From NCBI RefSeq assembly GCF_000284295.1, contig NC_017093.1, forward strand, positions 8,680,001-8,744,000: a stretch of 64,000 nucleotides of DNA, in the 5' to 3' direction. The DNA comes from Actinoplanes missouriensis 431. GTDB taxonomy: Bacteria; Actinomycetota; Actinomycetes; Mycobacteriales; Micromonosporaceae. The first letter of the stretch is position 1, and every line of letters begins with the position of its first letter. This document shows, one piece after another, positions 17,267 to 25,864 of this stretch. The notes under the pieces were generated by a model, which was not told the origin of the DNA, did no database searches, and was given only the letters and a program-made list of their open reading frames with translations. A program made the translations under genes and the position numbers.

Positions 17267-18097
17267 TCATGCCCGGAGCTCGGCGACGGCGCACTTGACA
17301 CTTCCGCCGCCGCGCTTGAGTTCGGAGAGGTCGACGGGCATCGGGAGGTATCCGGCGGCGCTCACCTTGCGGGCCATGCCTGTCGCCTCCGTGTTGAGGA
17401 TCACGTGCCGGCCGTCGCTGACCAGGTTCAGCCCGAACGCCTCGGCGTCCTCCCGGTCGGCGAGCAGCGCGTCCGGGAAGAGCTGGGCGAGCACCCGCTG
17501 CGAGGCCGGCGAGAACGCGTCCGGGTAGTACGTGACGTGCCTGTCGTCGAGGGCAGCGAGGGCGGTGTCCAGGTGGTAGAAGGCCGGGTCGACCAGCTTC
17601 AGCGAGATCACCGGACGGCCGAGCACCTCCTGAGCCTCGGCGTGCGCGGCCGGGTCGGTGCGGAAGCCGTAGCCGGCGAGGACCAGGCCGCCGTAGGCGC
17701 CGGGCAGGTACGCGAAGTCGCCCTCACCCTCGTTGACCTGCTGCGGCTCGACGTATCGCCAGGCGAACGACGACGTGTAGAACGCCTGATGCGCGGCAGC
17801 CTCGGCGGCGCGCTGCGGATATTTGAAGCGGGCGCCGTAGACCGTGCCGTCGACGGAGAACGCGCCGTTCGCGGAGTAGACCATGTCGGGCAGCCCGGGC
17901 CGCGCGTCGAGGACGTGCACCTGGTGACCGAGGCCGGTCAGCGTGGTGCGCAGCATCTCCCACTGGGTGAGCGCCCGTCCGGCGTCGACCGCGACCTTGG
18001 TGTCCATCCACGGGTTGATGGCGTACTCAACCGTGAAATGCTCCGGGGGACACATCAGATATGTCCTGTTTCGCGGCAATCGCTCGTCGTGGCTCAT
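17267..18097 (-). CDS. Dimethylargininase-like amidinohydrolase
   Basis: Amidinotransferase-fold enzyme of 276 aa related to N,N-dimethylarginine dimethylaminohydrolase. Visible blocks are LMCPPEHFTVEYAINPWMD at the N-terminus, GLPDMVYSANGAF, NEGEGDF, the catalytic His/Asp in AFYHLDTAL, and the C-terminal GGGSVKCAV with the nucleophilic Cys. It would hydrolyse a guanidino compound such as methylarginine or arginine, in the cytoplasm. It is divergent from an Lrp/AsnC regulator, which likely controls it. In many actinobacteria this pair accompanies ornithine aminotransferase, which is not present here. Confidence 0.85.
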   Translation of the reverse strand: MSHDERLPRNRTYLMCPPEHFTVEYAINPWMDTKVAVDAGRALTQWEMLRTTLTGLGHQVHVLDARPGLPDMVYSANGAFSVDGTVYGARFKYPQRAAEAAAHQAFYTSSFAWRYVEPQQVNEGEGDFAYLPGAYGGLVLAGYGFRTDPAAHAEAQEVLGRPVISLKLVDPAFYHLDTALAALDDRHVTYYPDAFSPASQRVLAQLFPDALLADREDAEAFGLNLVSDGRHVILNTEATGMARKVSAAGYLPMPVDLSELKRGGGSVKCAVAELRA

Positions 18098-18153
18098 GAA
18101 TCTAAAGGGTAGGTAGGCTGGGGTGCAGCAAACAGCTAGAAATCTTGCTCCTC

Positions 18154-18158
18154 GGAGG
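18154..18158 (+). promoter_or_regulatory. Ribosome-binding site favouring a TTG start of the Lrp-type gene
   Basis: GGAGG lies 7 nt before TTG 18166 and 13 nt before ATG 18172; the spacing favours the TTG. Confidence 0.55.
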
Positions 18159-18165
18159 CGATTCG

Positions 18166-18621
18166 TTGCAGATGGACGCCATTGACCAGCGAATCATTGC
18201 GTTGCTGGTGGCCGACGCCCGCGCCTCCTACGCCGAGATCGGCGCCAAGGTCTCGCTCTCCGCGCCGGCGGTGAAGAGGCGCGTCGATCGTTTGCGGGCC
18301 AGTGGGGTCATCAAGGGATTCACCGCCGTCATCGAGCCGGCTGCGGTCGGCTGGACCACCGAGGCGTTCGTCGAGCTGTTCTGCACCGGCCGGACCACGC
18401 CCGCGCAGATCACCGTGGCGACCCGGCGGCACCCGGAGGTCGTCGGGGCGTACACGGTTTCCGGGCAGGCGGACGCGCTCGTGCACCTGCGCGCCGCCGA
18501 CATCGGGCACCTGGAGCAGGCGCTGGAAAGGCTGCGCGCGGAGCCGTTCGTGACGTCCACGCGCAGCATGGTGGTGTTGTCCCGGCTCGTGGAGACGCCG
18601 ACGACGGTGGCACCCGCCTAG
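18166..18621 (+). CDS. Lrp/AsnC family transcriptional regulator
   Basis: Regulator of 151 aa. The N-terminal winged helix-turn-helix reads MDAIDQRIIALLVADARASY, then AEIGAKVSLSAPAVKRRVDRL as the recognition region. The C-terminal RAM effector domain spans about residues 65-145 (YTVSGQADALVHLRAADIGHLEQAL). The divergent gene encodes an amidinohydrolase, so arginine or a related amino acid is a reasonable effector; this is inference. The 68-bp divergent gap should contain its operator. It overlaps the convergent downstream gene by 4 bp. Confidence 0.93.
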   Translation: MQMDAIDQRIIALLVADARASYAEIGAKVSLSAPAVKRRVDRLRASGVIKGFTAVIEPAAVGWTTEAFVELFCTGRTTPAQITVATRRHPEVVGAYTVSGQADALVHLRAADIGHLEQALERLRAEPFVTSTRSMVVLSRLVETPTTVAPA

Positions 18622-19685
18622 AGGTACATCCCGGGCCGGTGCTCGTCGGAGGGACGGTCCTTCGCCGGGACCGGCTTGTCACCCTCGACGAAGAAGCGCT
18701 TGCCGCCGAACTCGCCGTGCAGCCGGTCGTCCAGCTCGTCGGCGAGACCCGTCATCACCTGCACGGCCAGCATGAGGTGGATGGCCTGGAAGTTGCGGCC
18801 GAACACCGGGATCGACGCCCACACCGTGTCCTGCGCGCAGTAGAGCCGGCCGATCGGCATCCGGTTGGTCAGCTCGGAGAGCTTCACGTAGAGCTGCTCG
18901 GTCGGCTCGACCTCGGTCAGGATCGGGGAGAAGACGTCGACCAGGGGCGGGTTGTCCCGGACCCGGACGAAGACCATCGCCGAGCCGGCCCGGATGCCGA
19001 TGTCGCCGTCCGCGTCCACCTGCAGCTGGTCGACAGTGGTCTTCGACATCGTGGCGACGACCGTGCGGACCCGCTCCTCCAGCGGCACCACGTCGGCGTC
19101 GACAGTCGCGAGCGCCGCCTCCAGGGCGTCGTCGTCCTCCAGGTCGTCGAGGTCGACCGTGCCGCCGACGGCCGGCTCGTGCCGGGCGGTGCCGAGCGGC
19201 GTCGTCTCGATCGGCTCGTCCTCCTCGTCGTGGACCAGGTAGACGAGGAACGCCGGGTGCGGGGCGCCGTAGACGTCACGCAGTGTCCGGGAGACCGCGG
19301 TGGCGAGCTCGCGCGCCTGGTCCGGCCCGCCGCGCAGGCCGAACGAGTCACCCGAGCCGGGCAGCACGCCGGGCGGGGACCAGCCGAGCGCCACCATGTC
19401 GGCGACCGCGGCACGGTCCATCCGGTACTCCGTGGGCAGCTCGGCGTTGCCGACCGCCAGCGCCTCGACGAAGCCGTCCTGCGCCACACGCATGCTCACC
19501 GAGTAGACCGCGGTGCCGGTGCCGGACGCGGTCGGGTCCAGGGTGATGTCGACGTGCGCACCCGGCTGGAGGGTGGGCAGCAGAGTGGCCAGCGCTGCGG
19601 CGAACTCCCGCCACGCCTCGGTGACCTTCGCCCGCAGATCGGCGGTGGTCGGCTCGTCGAGCAGGATGCTGTCGTCCGGCGTCAT
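18618..19685 (-). CDS. YbjN / type III chaperone-like protein, two domains
   Basis: Acidic cytoplasmic protein, 355 aa, widespread in actinobacteria. It appears to be built of two chaperone-like alpha/beta halves, about residues 10-165 and 200-340, joined by an acidic linker (DLDDLEDDDALEAAL). The second half (LYVKLSELTNRMPIGRLYCAQDTVWASIPVFG) resembles YbjN/type III secretion chaperone-like folds. No catalytic motif is present. It may bind a partner protein, but none is suggested by the neighbours, and the family assignment is by general resemblance only. Confidence 0.6.
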   Translation of the reverse strand: MTPDDSILLDEPTTADLRAKVTEAWREFAAALATLLPTLQPGAHVDITLDPTASGTGTAVYSVSMRVAQDGFVEALAVGNAELPTEYRMDRAAVADMVALGWSPPGVLPGSGDSFGLRGGPDQARELATAVSRTLRDVYGAPHPAFLVYLVHDEEDEPIETTPLGTARHEPAVGGTVDLDDLEDDDALEAALATVDADVVPLEERVRTVVATMSKTTVDQLQVDADGDIGIRAGSAMVFVRVRDNPPLVDVFSPILTEVEPTEQLYVKLSELTNRMPIGRLYCAQDTVWASIPVFGRNFQAIHLMLAVQVMTGLADELDDRLHGEFGGKRFFVEGDKPVPAKDRPSDEHRPGMYL

Positions 19686-19734
19686 CCCGTCACCCTATCG
19701 AGCGCGAAGCCGGTGTGAACGCCCTCCACCGCCC

Positions 19735-19980
19735 TCAGCTTTGATCTTTACGATCGCCCCAGCTCAGCGCCAGGGCACTGATCTTCGCGGCGGCCTCCGC
19801 CGGGTCCGCGCCACGACCCACCGCAAGACCCATCAGGTACGCCGTGACCGGCGCGCCGGGCCGCAGAACGTTGTGCGCCACATCCCGGGCCACGTCGAGC
19901 AGCTCACCGGTCGGCACCTCGTCCGGCCGCACCCCGAGCTCGGCGCCGACCGCGGCGAGCCAGTCGTCCATCTCTTTCAT
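19735..19980 (-). CDS. DUF6457-like small protein
   Basis: Helical protein of 81 aa: MKEMDDWLAAVGAELGVRP, then LLDVARDVAHNVLRPGAPVTAYLMGLAVG and AAAKISALALSWGD. It resembles the DUF6457 domain that in actinobacteria follows or is fused to MobA-type proteins, which fits its position directly after mobA here. ATG 19980 comes 2 nt after the mobA TGA; an in-frame ATG at 19995 would overlap mobA and has no usable ribosome-binding site. The function is unknown, with a molybdenum cofactor link inferred from context. Confidence 0.75.
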   Translation of the reverse strand: MKEMDDWLAAVGAELGVRPDEVPTGELLDVARDVAHNVLRPGAPVTAYLMGLAVGRGADPAEAAAKISALALSWGDRKDQS

Positions 19981-19982
19981 CG

Positions 19983-20582
19983 TCAGCGTGCCCATTCCTC
20001 GGCGGTGCGCAGATCGTCGTCGGTGTCGCAGTCGAACCAGGGCGGCGGGCCGGGACGACGCCACGACACCTCCACCACGCGCACCTTCTCCAGCAGCGAC
20101 CGCACCGGTGCGCCGTCCAGCCCGCCGCGTTCCTCGGCGAGCCGGTCCAGCGCGGCACGCAGCGCTTTCGTCCGCCAGACACCGCAGAGCACCTGGAGGT
20201 GGCCCTCGGCGTCGCGGTAGACCGCGCCCTCCATCGGGGCCGACTCCATGGTGAGCCGCAGGACGTCGATCGCCTCGCCGGTCAGGAACGGCAGGTCCGC
20301 CGCGAGCAGGGCGGTGTAGGTCACCGAGTCGGGCACCAGCGCGAGACCGGCCGCGGCGGCCGCGACCGGACCGCCACCGGGCGGCTCCTCGCGGGTCACG
20401 TGCACCGCGACGGGCAGGTCAGCGGGCACCCGGCCGACCACCACCCGGGGGTCGGCGTCGTGCACGGCGGCCAGGACACGGGTCAGCATCGACTGACCGG
20501 CGACGGGCAACGTCGGCTTGTCCGCACCACCCATTCGCCGCGCCGCACCACCGGCCAGGACCACCGCCGCAAATCCCCCCAC
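19983..20582 (-). CDS. mobA: Molybdenum cofactor guanylyltransferase (MobA-like)
   Basis: NTP-transferase of 199 aa adding GMP to molybdenum-molybdopterin, the step that makes the bis-MGD form used by formate dehydrogenase and nitrate reductase. The N-terminal nucleotide-binding loop AAVVLAGGAARRMGGADKPTL is diagnostic (LAGG-x-x-R-R-M-G-x-x-K), followed by LLAADLPFLTGE with the metal-binding Asp. It is divergent from fdhD, a partner in formate dehydrogenase maturation, with a 69-bp gap. It is followed by the DUF6457-like gene in an operon. Confidence 0.9.
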   Translation of the reverse strand: MGGFAAVVLAGGAARRMGGADKPTLPVAGQSMLTRVLAAVHDADPRVVVGRVPADLPVAVHVTREEPPGGGPVAAAAAGLALVPDSVTYTALLAADLPFLTGEAIDVLRLTMESAPMEGAVYRDAEGHLQVLCGVWRTKALRAALDRLAEERGGLDGAPVRSLLEKVRVVEVSWRRPGPPPWFDCDTDDDLRTAEEWAR

Positions 20583-20651
20583 GTGAGTACCGTATCCCGA
20601 CCGCGTGCCGGGCGTGACCGCGCGCTCAGTTCAAGCCCGTACGCTTCCTAC

Positions 20652-21479
20652 ATGGGGAGGAACGTGACGCGGCGTACGGTGGTGAGCGTTGACCTGGGCG
20701 CCGTTCCCTCCACCCGGCAGAAACGCGACGAGCTCGCCGCCGAGGAGCCGCTGGAGATCAGACTCCGCAAGCAACCGCTCGCTGTGACTATGCGCACTCC
20801 CGGCCACGACATCGACCTCGCGATGGGCTTCCTCCTCAGCGAGGGCGTGATCGGCAAGGCGGACGACGTGCTGACCGCACAGCTCTGCGCCGGCACCGAC
20901 ACCCCGAACACGTACAACGTGGTCGACGTGGTGCTCGACTCGCACGTGCCGCCGCCGGTGACCGACCCGAGCCGGAACTTCTACACCACCAGCTCCTGCG
21001 GGGTCTGCGGCAAGGCCAGCATCGACGCGGTACGGACGAGGTCGCGCTTCGACGTGACGGGCGACGCGATGCGGATCTCGGCGCGGGTCCTCGCCGGCCT
21101 GCCGGACAAGCTGCGGGCGGCGCAGCGGGCGTTCGACCGGACCGGCGGGCTGCACGCCGCCGGACTGTTCACGGCCGGCGGCGACCTGCTGGTGCTCCGG
21201 GAGGACGTGGGCCGGCACAACGCGGTCGACAAGGTGATCGGCTGGGCGTTGCGGGAGGGCCGGCTGCCGCTGGCCGGGCACGTGCTGATGGTGTCCGGGC
21301 GGGCCAGCTTCGAGCTGACCCAGAAAGCGTGGATGGCCGGCCTGCCGCTGCTCGCGGCGGTGTCGGCGCCGAGCACGCTCGCGGTGGACCTGGCCGGCGA
21401 GGCGGGGATGACGCTCGTCGGGTTCCTCCGCGAACCACGGATGAACATCTATGCGGGCGCGCAGCGCGTCACGTTCTGA
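20652..21479 (+). CDS. fdhD: Formate dehydrogenase accessory sulfurtransferase FdhD
   Basis: FdhD, 275 aa, transfers sulfur from a cysteine desulfurase to the Mo-bisMGD cofactor before insertion into formate dehydrogenase. The key loop FYTTSSCGVCGKASIDAV contains the two Cys of the CxxC sulfur-transfer motif. Other family blocks are EEPLEIRLRKQPLAVTMRTP, DLAMGFLLSEGVI, VLREDVGRHNAVDKVIGWAL and VSGRASFELTQKAW. The ATG is chosen because MGR-x-x-T-R-R is the family start; GTG 20664 behind GGGGAGG is an alternative. No formate dehydrogenase gene is in the window. Confidence 0.95.
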   Translation: MGRNVTRRTVVSVDLGAVPSTRQKRDELAAEEPLEIRLRKQPLAVTMRTPGHDIDLAMGFLLSEGVIGKADDVLTAQLCAGTDTPNTYNVVDVVLDSHVPPPVTDPSRNFYTTSSCGVCGKASIDAVRTRSRFDVTGDAMRISARVLAGLPDKLRAAQRAFDRTGGLHAAGLFTAGGDLLVLREDVGRHNAVDKVIGWALREGRLPLAGHVLMVSGRASFELTQKAWMAGLPLLAAVSAPSTLAVDLAGEAGMTLVGFLREPRMNIYAGAQRVTF

Positions 21480-21550
21480 CCATGTGACATTCCCGCATCC
21501 GTAAGATCGGCGGCGCATTCACATTCATCCATGGTCGCAAGTCTGCGGGC

Positions 21551-23196
21551 ATGCCTTTATCGCGCCGTACCCTGCTGCTGACCTCCGCCGCCGGTGCCAC
21601 CGCCGCGACCACTGTCTGGCCCCTCGCCGCGTCCGCGGCGCCCTATCGCGGACCGCTGCGCACCAACCCGTTCACCCTCGGGGTGGCGTCCGGCGACCCG
21701 GACCCCGACGGCTTCGTGCTCTGGACCCGGCTCGCGCCCACCCCGCTCGCCGAGGACGGTCTCGGCGGCATGCCGTACCGCAATGTCGTCGTCACCTGGG
21801 AACTCGCCGCCGACGAACGGTTCCGTAAGATCGTCCGACGCGGTGTCACGGTGGCCCGCCCGGACCGCGCGCACAGCGTCCACGTGGAACTGGACGGCCT
21901 GTCGCCGGGCCGGGAGTTCTTCTACCGGTTCCACGCCGAGCGGCACACCTCGCCGGTCGGCCGCACCCGGACCGCGCCACGGCGCTCGGCACAGGTCTCG
22001 GCGCTCGCGATGTCGTTCGTCTCCTGCTCCCAGTACGAGACGGGTACTTCACCGCGTACCGCAGGCTGGCCGAGGACGAGCCGGAACTGATCCTGCACCT
22101 CGGTGACTATCAGTACGAGTACAAGGCGGGACAATATGTGATCCCGGGTGGCAATCCGCGTGACCACGAGGGTCCGGAGACCGTGACGCTCGCCAATTAC
22201 CGTCAGCGGCACGCCCAGTACAAGACCGACCCGGACCTGCAGGCCGCGCACGCCGTCGCGCCCTGGGCCGTCGTCTGGGACGACCACGAGACCGAGAACA
22301 ACTGGGCCGACGAGGCGCCCGAACAACCGGACCCCGATTTCCTGGTACGGCGGGCGGCCGCGTTCCAGGCGTACTACGAGAACATGCCGCTGCGCCGCAC
22401 CTCGATCCCCCGTGGCATCGACATGCAGCTGTACCGGCGGCTGCACTGGGGCCGTCTCGCCACGTTCCACATGCTCGACACCCGGCAGTACCGCGACGAC
22501 CAGGGGTGCGGCGACGGGTACAAGGACTGTCCCGCCGCGATCGACCCGGCCCGCAGCATCACCGGCGCCGAGCAGGAGAAGTGGCTGCTCGACGGGTTCC
22601 GCCGATCCACCGCGCGCTGGGACGTGCTCGGCCAGCAGGTCTTCTTCGGGCAGCGGGACAACAACTCCGGCCCCGCGAAGGTGCTCAGCATGGACTCATG
22701 GGACGGGTACCAGGCGTCCCGCGACCGGATCACCCGCGGCTGGGTGGACGCGGGCGTCCGCAACCCGGTCGTGCTCACCGGTGACGTGCACGCGCACTGG
22801 GCCGACGACCTGAAGCTGAACTACGACGACCCGACGTCGAAGACGGTCGGCACCGAGCTGGTCTGCTCCTCGATCACCTCGGGCGGCGACGGCGCCGACG
22901 TGACCGGCGGCAACCACCCGTGGGCGGCCTGGAACCCGCATCTGCGGTTCTACAACAACCAGCGAGGTTACGTCCGGACCACGATCACCAAGGATGCGCT
23001 GACCGCGGACTTCGTGACACTGCCGTACGTGACGCGGGCGGGCGCTCCGGCGCACACCCGGGCCCGGTTCGTGATCGAGGACCGGGTTCCCGGGCTGAAC
23101 CTGGTCGCGGACAACCCGACGCCCGGCGCGTCGGCTCTGCGGTCCACCGGCGACCTCGGCGCGGCAACCGTCGAGCAGGAGACCGCCCGCCCCTGA
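21551..23196 (+). pseudogene. phoD: PhoD-type alkaline phosphatase, interrupted by a single-base frameshift
   Basis: Secreted alkaline phosphatase/phosphodiesterase D, split across two frames. The first part (from 21551) has a twin-arginine signal (SRRTLLLTSAAGATAA) and the PhoD N-terminal domain NPFTLGVASGDPDPDGFVLWTRL. It runs through SFVSCSQYETG, then goes out of frame and stops at 22090. The second part continues in frame +1 from about 22045 with YFTAYRRLAEDEPELILHLG, and has the active-site blocks WDDHETENNW and LTGDVHAHW. Restoring one base at the GGG of 22042-22044 gives a continuous protein of about 548 aa. Everything else looks intact, so this is a recent mutation or a sequencing error. 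Confidence 0.88.
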
Positions 23197-23207
23197 CACG
23201 CCTTCCC

Positions 23208-24224
23208 TCACCGGGCCCGCCGGCGTCGGCGGGTCCGGCCGGGACGGAAGCCGTCGCCCACCATGTGCGGTGACAGACCGAACCCGAGGATCTGATGCAG
23301 CAGCCCGGCGAGCTGGTGCTGCGGCTCGGTCGCCAGGGCCCGGTCCACCGCCACCCGGGCCAGGGCGCCCCGGCCGGCCCGCCAGGCGGTGAAGCCGAGC
23401 AGGCAGGCAGGCGCCGGGACGTACACCGGCTCGACCCGGCGCAGCACGTCGGTCCAGAGCCGGATCCGCCACTCCTGCGGCCCGACCCGGTCCAGCGCGT
23501 AGTCCTCCACGGCACGATCCGCCAGCAGCACCCCCAGCCAGGCCGTCTCGGCGAGGTCGATGCCGTGCCCGGACCGGTACCGGGTCTCGGCACGGCGCAC
23601 CGCGATCTGGCCGGCGTGACGGATCCGGCGCGAACACCTCCGGGCGTTCAGTTCGTCGGTGAGCAGGCCGGAGAATCGTTTCCTGGCGTGCTCGGTGGCA
23701 TCGGCCATCGCGGCCCGCTCCGGGCCCTCCATCGCGGCGACCTGTGCGGTCAGGGCACGGCGGCTTGGCAGCGCCACCTCACCGCGGAACGTCGCCTCCG
23801 CCGCGACCACGCTGTCCGGCGGCAGGCAGGGAGTGCCCTCGTCGGGGCAGCAGTGGAGGTCGCCGCAGAAGTAGGACCACCAGCGCCGGTCGGTCACTCG
23901 GAGGACGTCGTTCACCCGTACCCCCAATTGGCGCAACGCCTCCGCCAGGCGCAACACCGCGGGGGTGATCCGGGCCGGAGGCCCGAAACCGACCAGGACC
24001 ACCGACGGCGACGCCTGGCGTGCCACCGTCACGGCGACCGACCGGGCGGCGACGTGCGGATCCTCGTCCGGCGGTGGCAGCTCGTAACAGGCGCCGAAGT
24101 CGACCTCAGGGCCGGAGAGACCGACCACGGCCACGCTGTTCGCCGGGTGATAGCCCAGCAGGAACGGCAGGACCGCGACGAGTTCGGAAGGGGAGCGGAC
24201 GATGACGGGACAGTCGGTTGTCAT
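23208..24224 (-). CDS. DUF4192 family protein
   Basis: Actinobacterial DUF4192 protein, 338 aa, function unknown. The N-terminal hallmark is RSPSELVAVLPFLLGYHPAN followed by SVAVVGLSG. The middle carries VVLVGFGPPARITPAV and VNDVLRVTDRRWWSYFC, with a Cys-rich patch CGDLHCCPDEGTPC that could bind metal. The C-terminal part is helical and ends in a very basic tail (GRTRRRRRAR). It is probably cytoplasmic. The start is set at the Met beginning MTTDCPVIVRSP; 42 upstream in-frame bases are not convincing. Confidence 0.88.
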   Translation of the reverse strand: MTTDCPVIVRSPSELVAVLPFLLGYHPANSVAVVGLSGPEVDFGACYELPPPDEDPHVAARSVAVTVARQASPSVVLVGFGPPARITPAVLRLAEALRQLGVRVNDVLRVTDRRWWSYFCGDLHCCPDEGTPCLPPDSVVAAEATFRGEVALPSRRALTAQVAAMEGPERAAMADATEHARKRFSGLLTDELNARRCSRRIRHAGQIAVRRAETRYRSGHGIDLAETAWLGVLLADRAVEDYALDRVGPQEWRIRLWTDVLRRVEPVYVPAPACLLGFTAWRAGRGALARVAVDRALATEPQHQLAGLLHQILGFGLSPHMVGDGFRPGRTRRRRRAR

Positions 24225-24326
24225 GCCGGGCAGCGTCGCCGTGCGCGGATCGCCGCCGAGTGCCAATCACCGGCCTGTGGATGAGTTGTCCACAGGGCTG
24301 GCTTCCTCCACAGGGCGCTGGCTTTT

Positions 24327-24830
24327 TCAGCTGCGGAACGGCAACTCGTGCAACTGCAGGCCTTCCTGCTGCCATGCGTGCTCGTGCCGGTTGAGATCCA
24401 TGGTCAGCTCGATCGAGGAGACCACGTCGTAGCCGGCGGCGTGCAGACTGCGGATCGCGTCGACGTTGCGCGACTCGGGGGAGATGGTCAGCGACGTCAT
24501 GTTCCGGTTCTTCGCCTCGGCGGCGACGTGCTGCAGGAGCAGACGGCCGACGCCCTTGTGCCGGTGCGTGATCGTGACGACGACCGGGTCCACCTCACCG
24601 GCCCGGCCGCGCATGATCAGCCCGACCATCCCGATCACCCCGTCGTCGGCGTGGTCGGCCACCCAGAGTCCGGAGAGGTCCAGCCGCGTCAGGTACTCCT
24701 CGAAGCCGGCCCCGTTGTCGTCGGTGTGTTCCCCATACATCTCGTTGTGCTGCCGGGTGAGCTCCGCCCACAGGTTCCGGCCCGCGGAGTGATCGCTCGG
24801 GCGATAAGAACGCACAGCGACAGGGGTCAT
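24327..24830 (-). CDS. GNAT family N-acetyltransferase
   Basis: Single-domain acetyltransferase, 167 aa. The acetyl-CoA loop is VVTITHRHKGVGRLLLQHVAAEA, matching the (Q/R)xxGxG/A pyrophosphate-binding motif, and the last strands SLHAAGYDVVSSIELTMDL are typical. The N-terminus VAVRSYRPSDHSAGRNLWAEL is the usual beta1-alpha1. The substrate cannot be predicted. It is divergent from the fructosamine kinase gene, with a 62-bp gap. Confidence 0.9.
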   Translation of the reverse strand: MTPVAVRSYRPSDHSAGRNLWAELTRQHNEMYGEHTDDNGAGFEEYLTRLDLSGLWVADHADDGVIGMVGLIMRGRAGEVDPVVVTITHRHKGVGRLLLQHVAAEAKNRNMTSLTISPESRNVDAIRSLHAAGYDVVSSIELTMDLNRHEHAWQQEGLQLHELPFRS

Positions 24831-24892
24831 GTCGTCATCATGCCTTCGAATTGGGATGTTCGTCACCAGAAGCGCAAGATAAGCGGGTGGAC

Positions 24893-25765
24893 ATGGTGTA
24901 CCTGCGCGCGCACCCCCAGCACCTTCCGGCATTTCTCACCCACCAGCGGATCCGGGAGACGCCTGTCGCGGCCGGGGTGTGCACGGCCCGCAGGCTGACC
25001 CTCGACGACGGGACGTCACTGTTCGCGAAGAGCTGGCCCAGCGACCCGGCGCCGGACGGCATGTTCGCCGCGGAGGCCGCCTCACTGCGCTGGTTGCGGT
25101 CGGCGGGCGCGGTGCCCGTACCGGAAGTGATCGTCGCCCTTCCCGACCTGCTCGCCCTGGAATGGATCACGCCCGGCTCGCCGACCCGCGCTTCCGCTGA
25201 AGAGTTCGGCCGGTCGCTGGCGTCGCTGCACCGCGCCGGGGCCGACTCCTTCGGCGCCGCCTGGCCGGGATGGATCGGCCCGCTGCCACTGGACAACACC
25301 GTCGGCGACAGGCCGTGGGGCGCCTGGTTCGCGACCCGGCGCCTGCTTCCCTACCTGCGACTCTCCGCTGATCGCGGCGCGCTCTCCGGAGATGACGTCA
25401 CGGCCGTCGAGCTCATCCTTTCCACCATCGACGAGTACGGGGGTGAGGAGCGTCCCGCCCGCATCCACGGCGACCTGTGGCCGGGCAATCTGCTGTGGGG
25501 CGCTGACGGGCGGGGGTGGCTCGTCGATCCCGCCGCCCATGGAGGTCACCGGGAGACCGATCTCGCGACCCTCGCGCTCTTCGGCGGGGTCCCGCATCTC
25601 GACGTGATCATCGGGGCGTACCGGGAGGTGTGGCCGTTGCATGACGGGTGGGAGGCTCGGGTGCCGTTGCACCAGCTGCACCTGCTGCTCGTGCACACGG
25701 CCGCGTTCGGAAGCGGATATCGCTCGGCGGTGCGGGCGACCGCGGACGCGGTGTTGCGGGCGTGA
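24893..25765 (+). CDS. Fructosamine kinase family protein
   Basis: Kinase of 290 aa in the aminoglycoside-phosphotransferase fold, likely phosphorylating ketosamines on glycated proteins or amino acids so that they decompose (deglycation). Visible motifs are the catalytic loop RIHGDLWPGNLLWG (H-G-D-x-x-x-x-N) and the metal-binding LVDPAAHGGHRETDLATLALFGG, a block characteristic of fructosamine kinases, plus FAKSWPSD as the ATP-Lys strand. Length matches the family when the ATG at 24893 is used; GTG 24887 is an alternative. Divergent from a GNAT gene. Confidence 0.92.
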   Translation: MVYLRAHPQHLPAFLTHQRIRETPVAAGVCTARRLTLDDGTSLFAKSWPSDPAPDGMFAAEAASLRWLRSAGAVPVPEVIVALPDLLALEWITPGSPTRASAEEFGRSLASLHRAGADSFGAAWPGWIGPLPLDNTVGDRPWGAWFATRRLLPYLRLSADRGALSGDDVTAVELILSTIDEYGGEERPARIHGDLWPGNLLWGADGRGWLVDPAAHGGHRETDLATLALFGGVPHLDVIIGAYREVWPLHDGWEARVPLHQLHLLLVHTAAFGSGYRSAVRATADAVLRA

Positions 25766-25864
25766 TCCCGCCTCAGTTGCCCATACAGCGATCTGCGTAA
25801 CGGCAATGCGGCTCCGGAACGGCTAGATTCGATCCGTGAGCCTCTTCGAGAGATCAGCCGAGCG

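Noticed and set aside
20199..20651. N-terminal extension of FdhD
   Set aside because: The upstream in-frame stretch is antisense to mobA, and the family start is at MGR near 20652.
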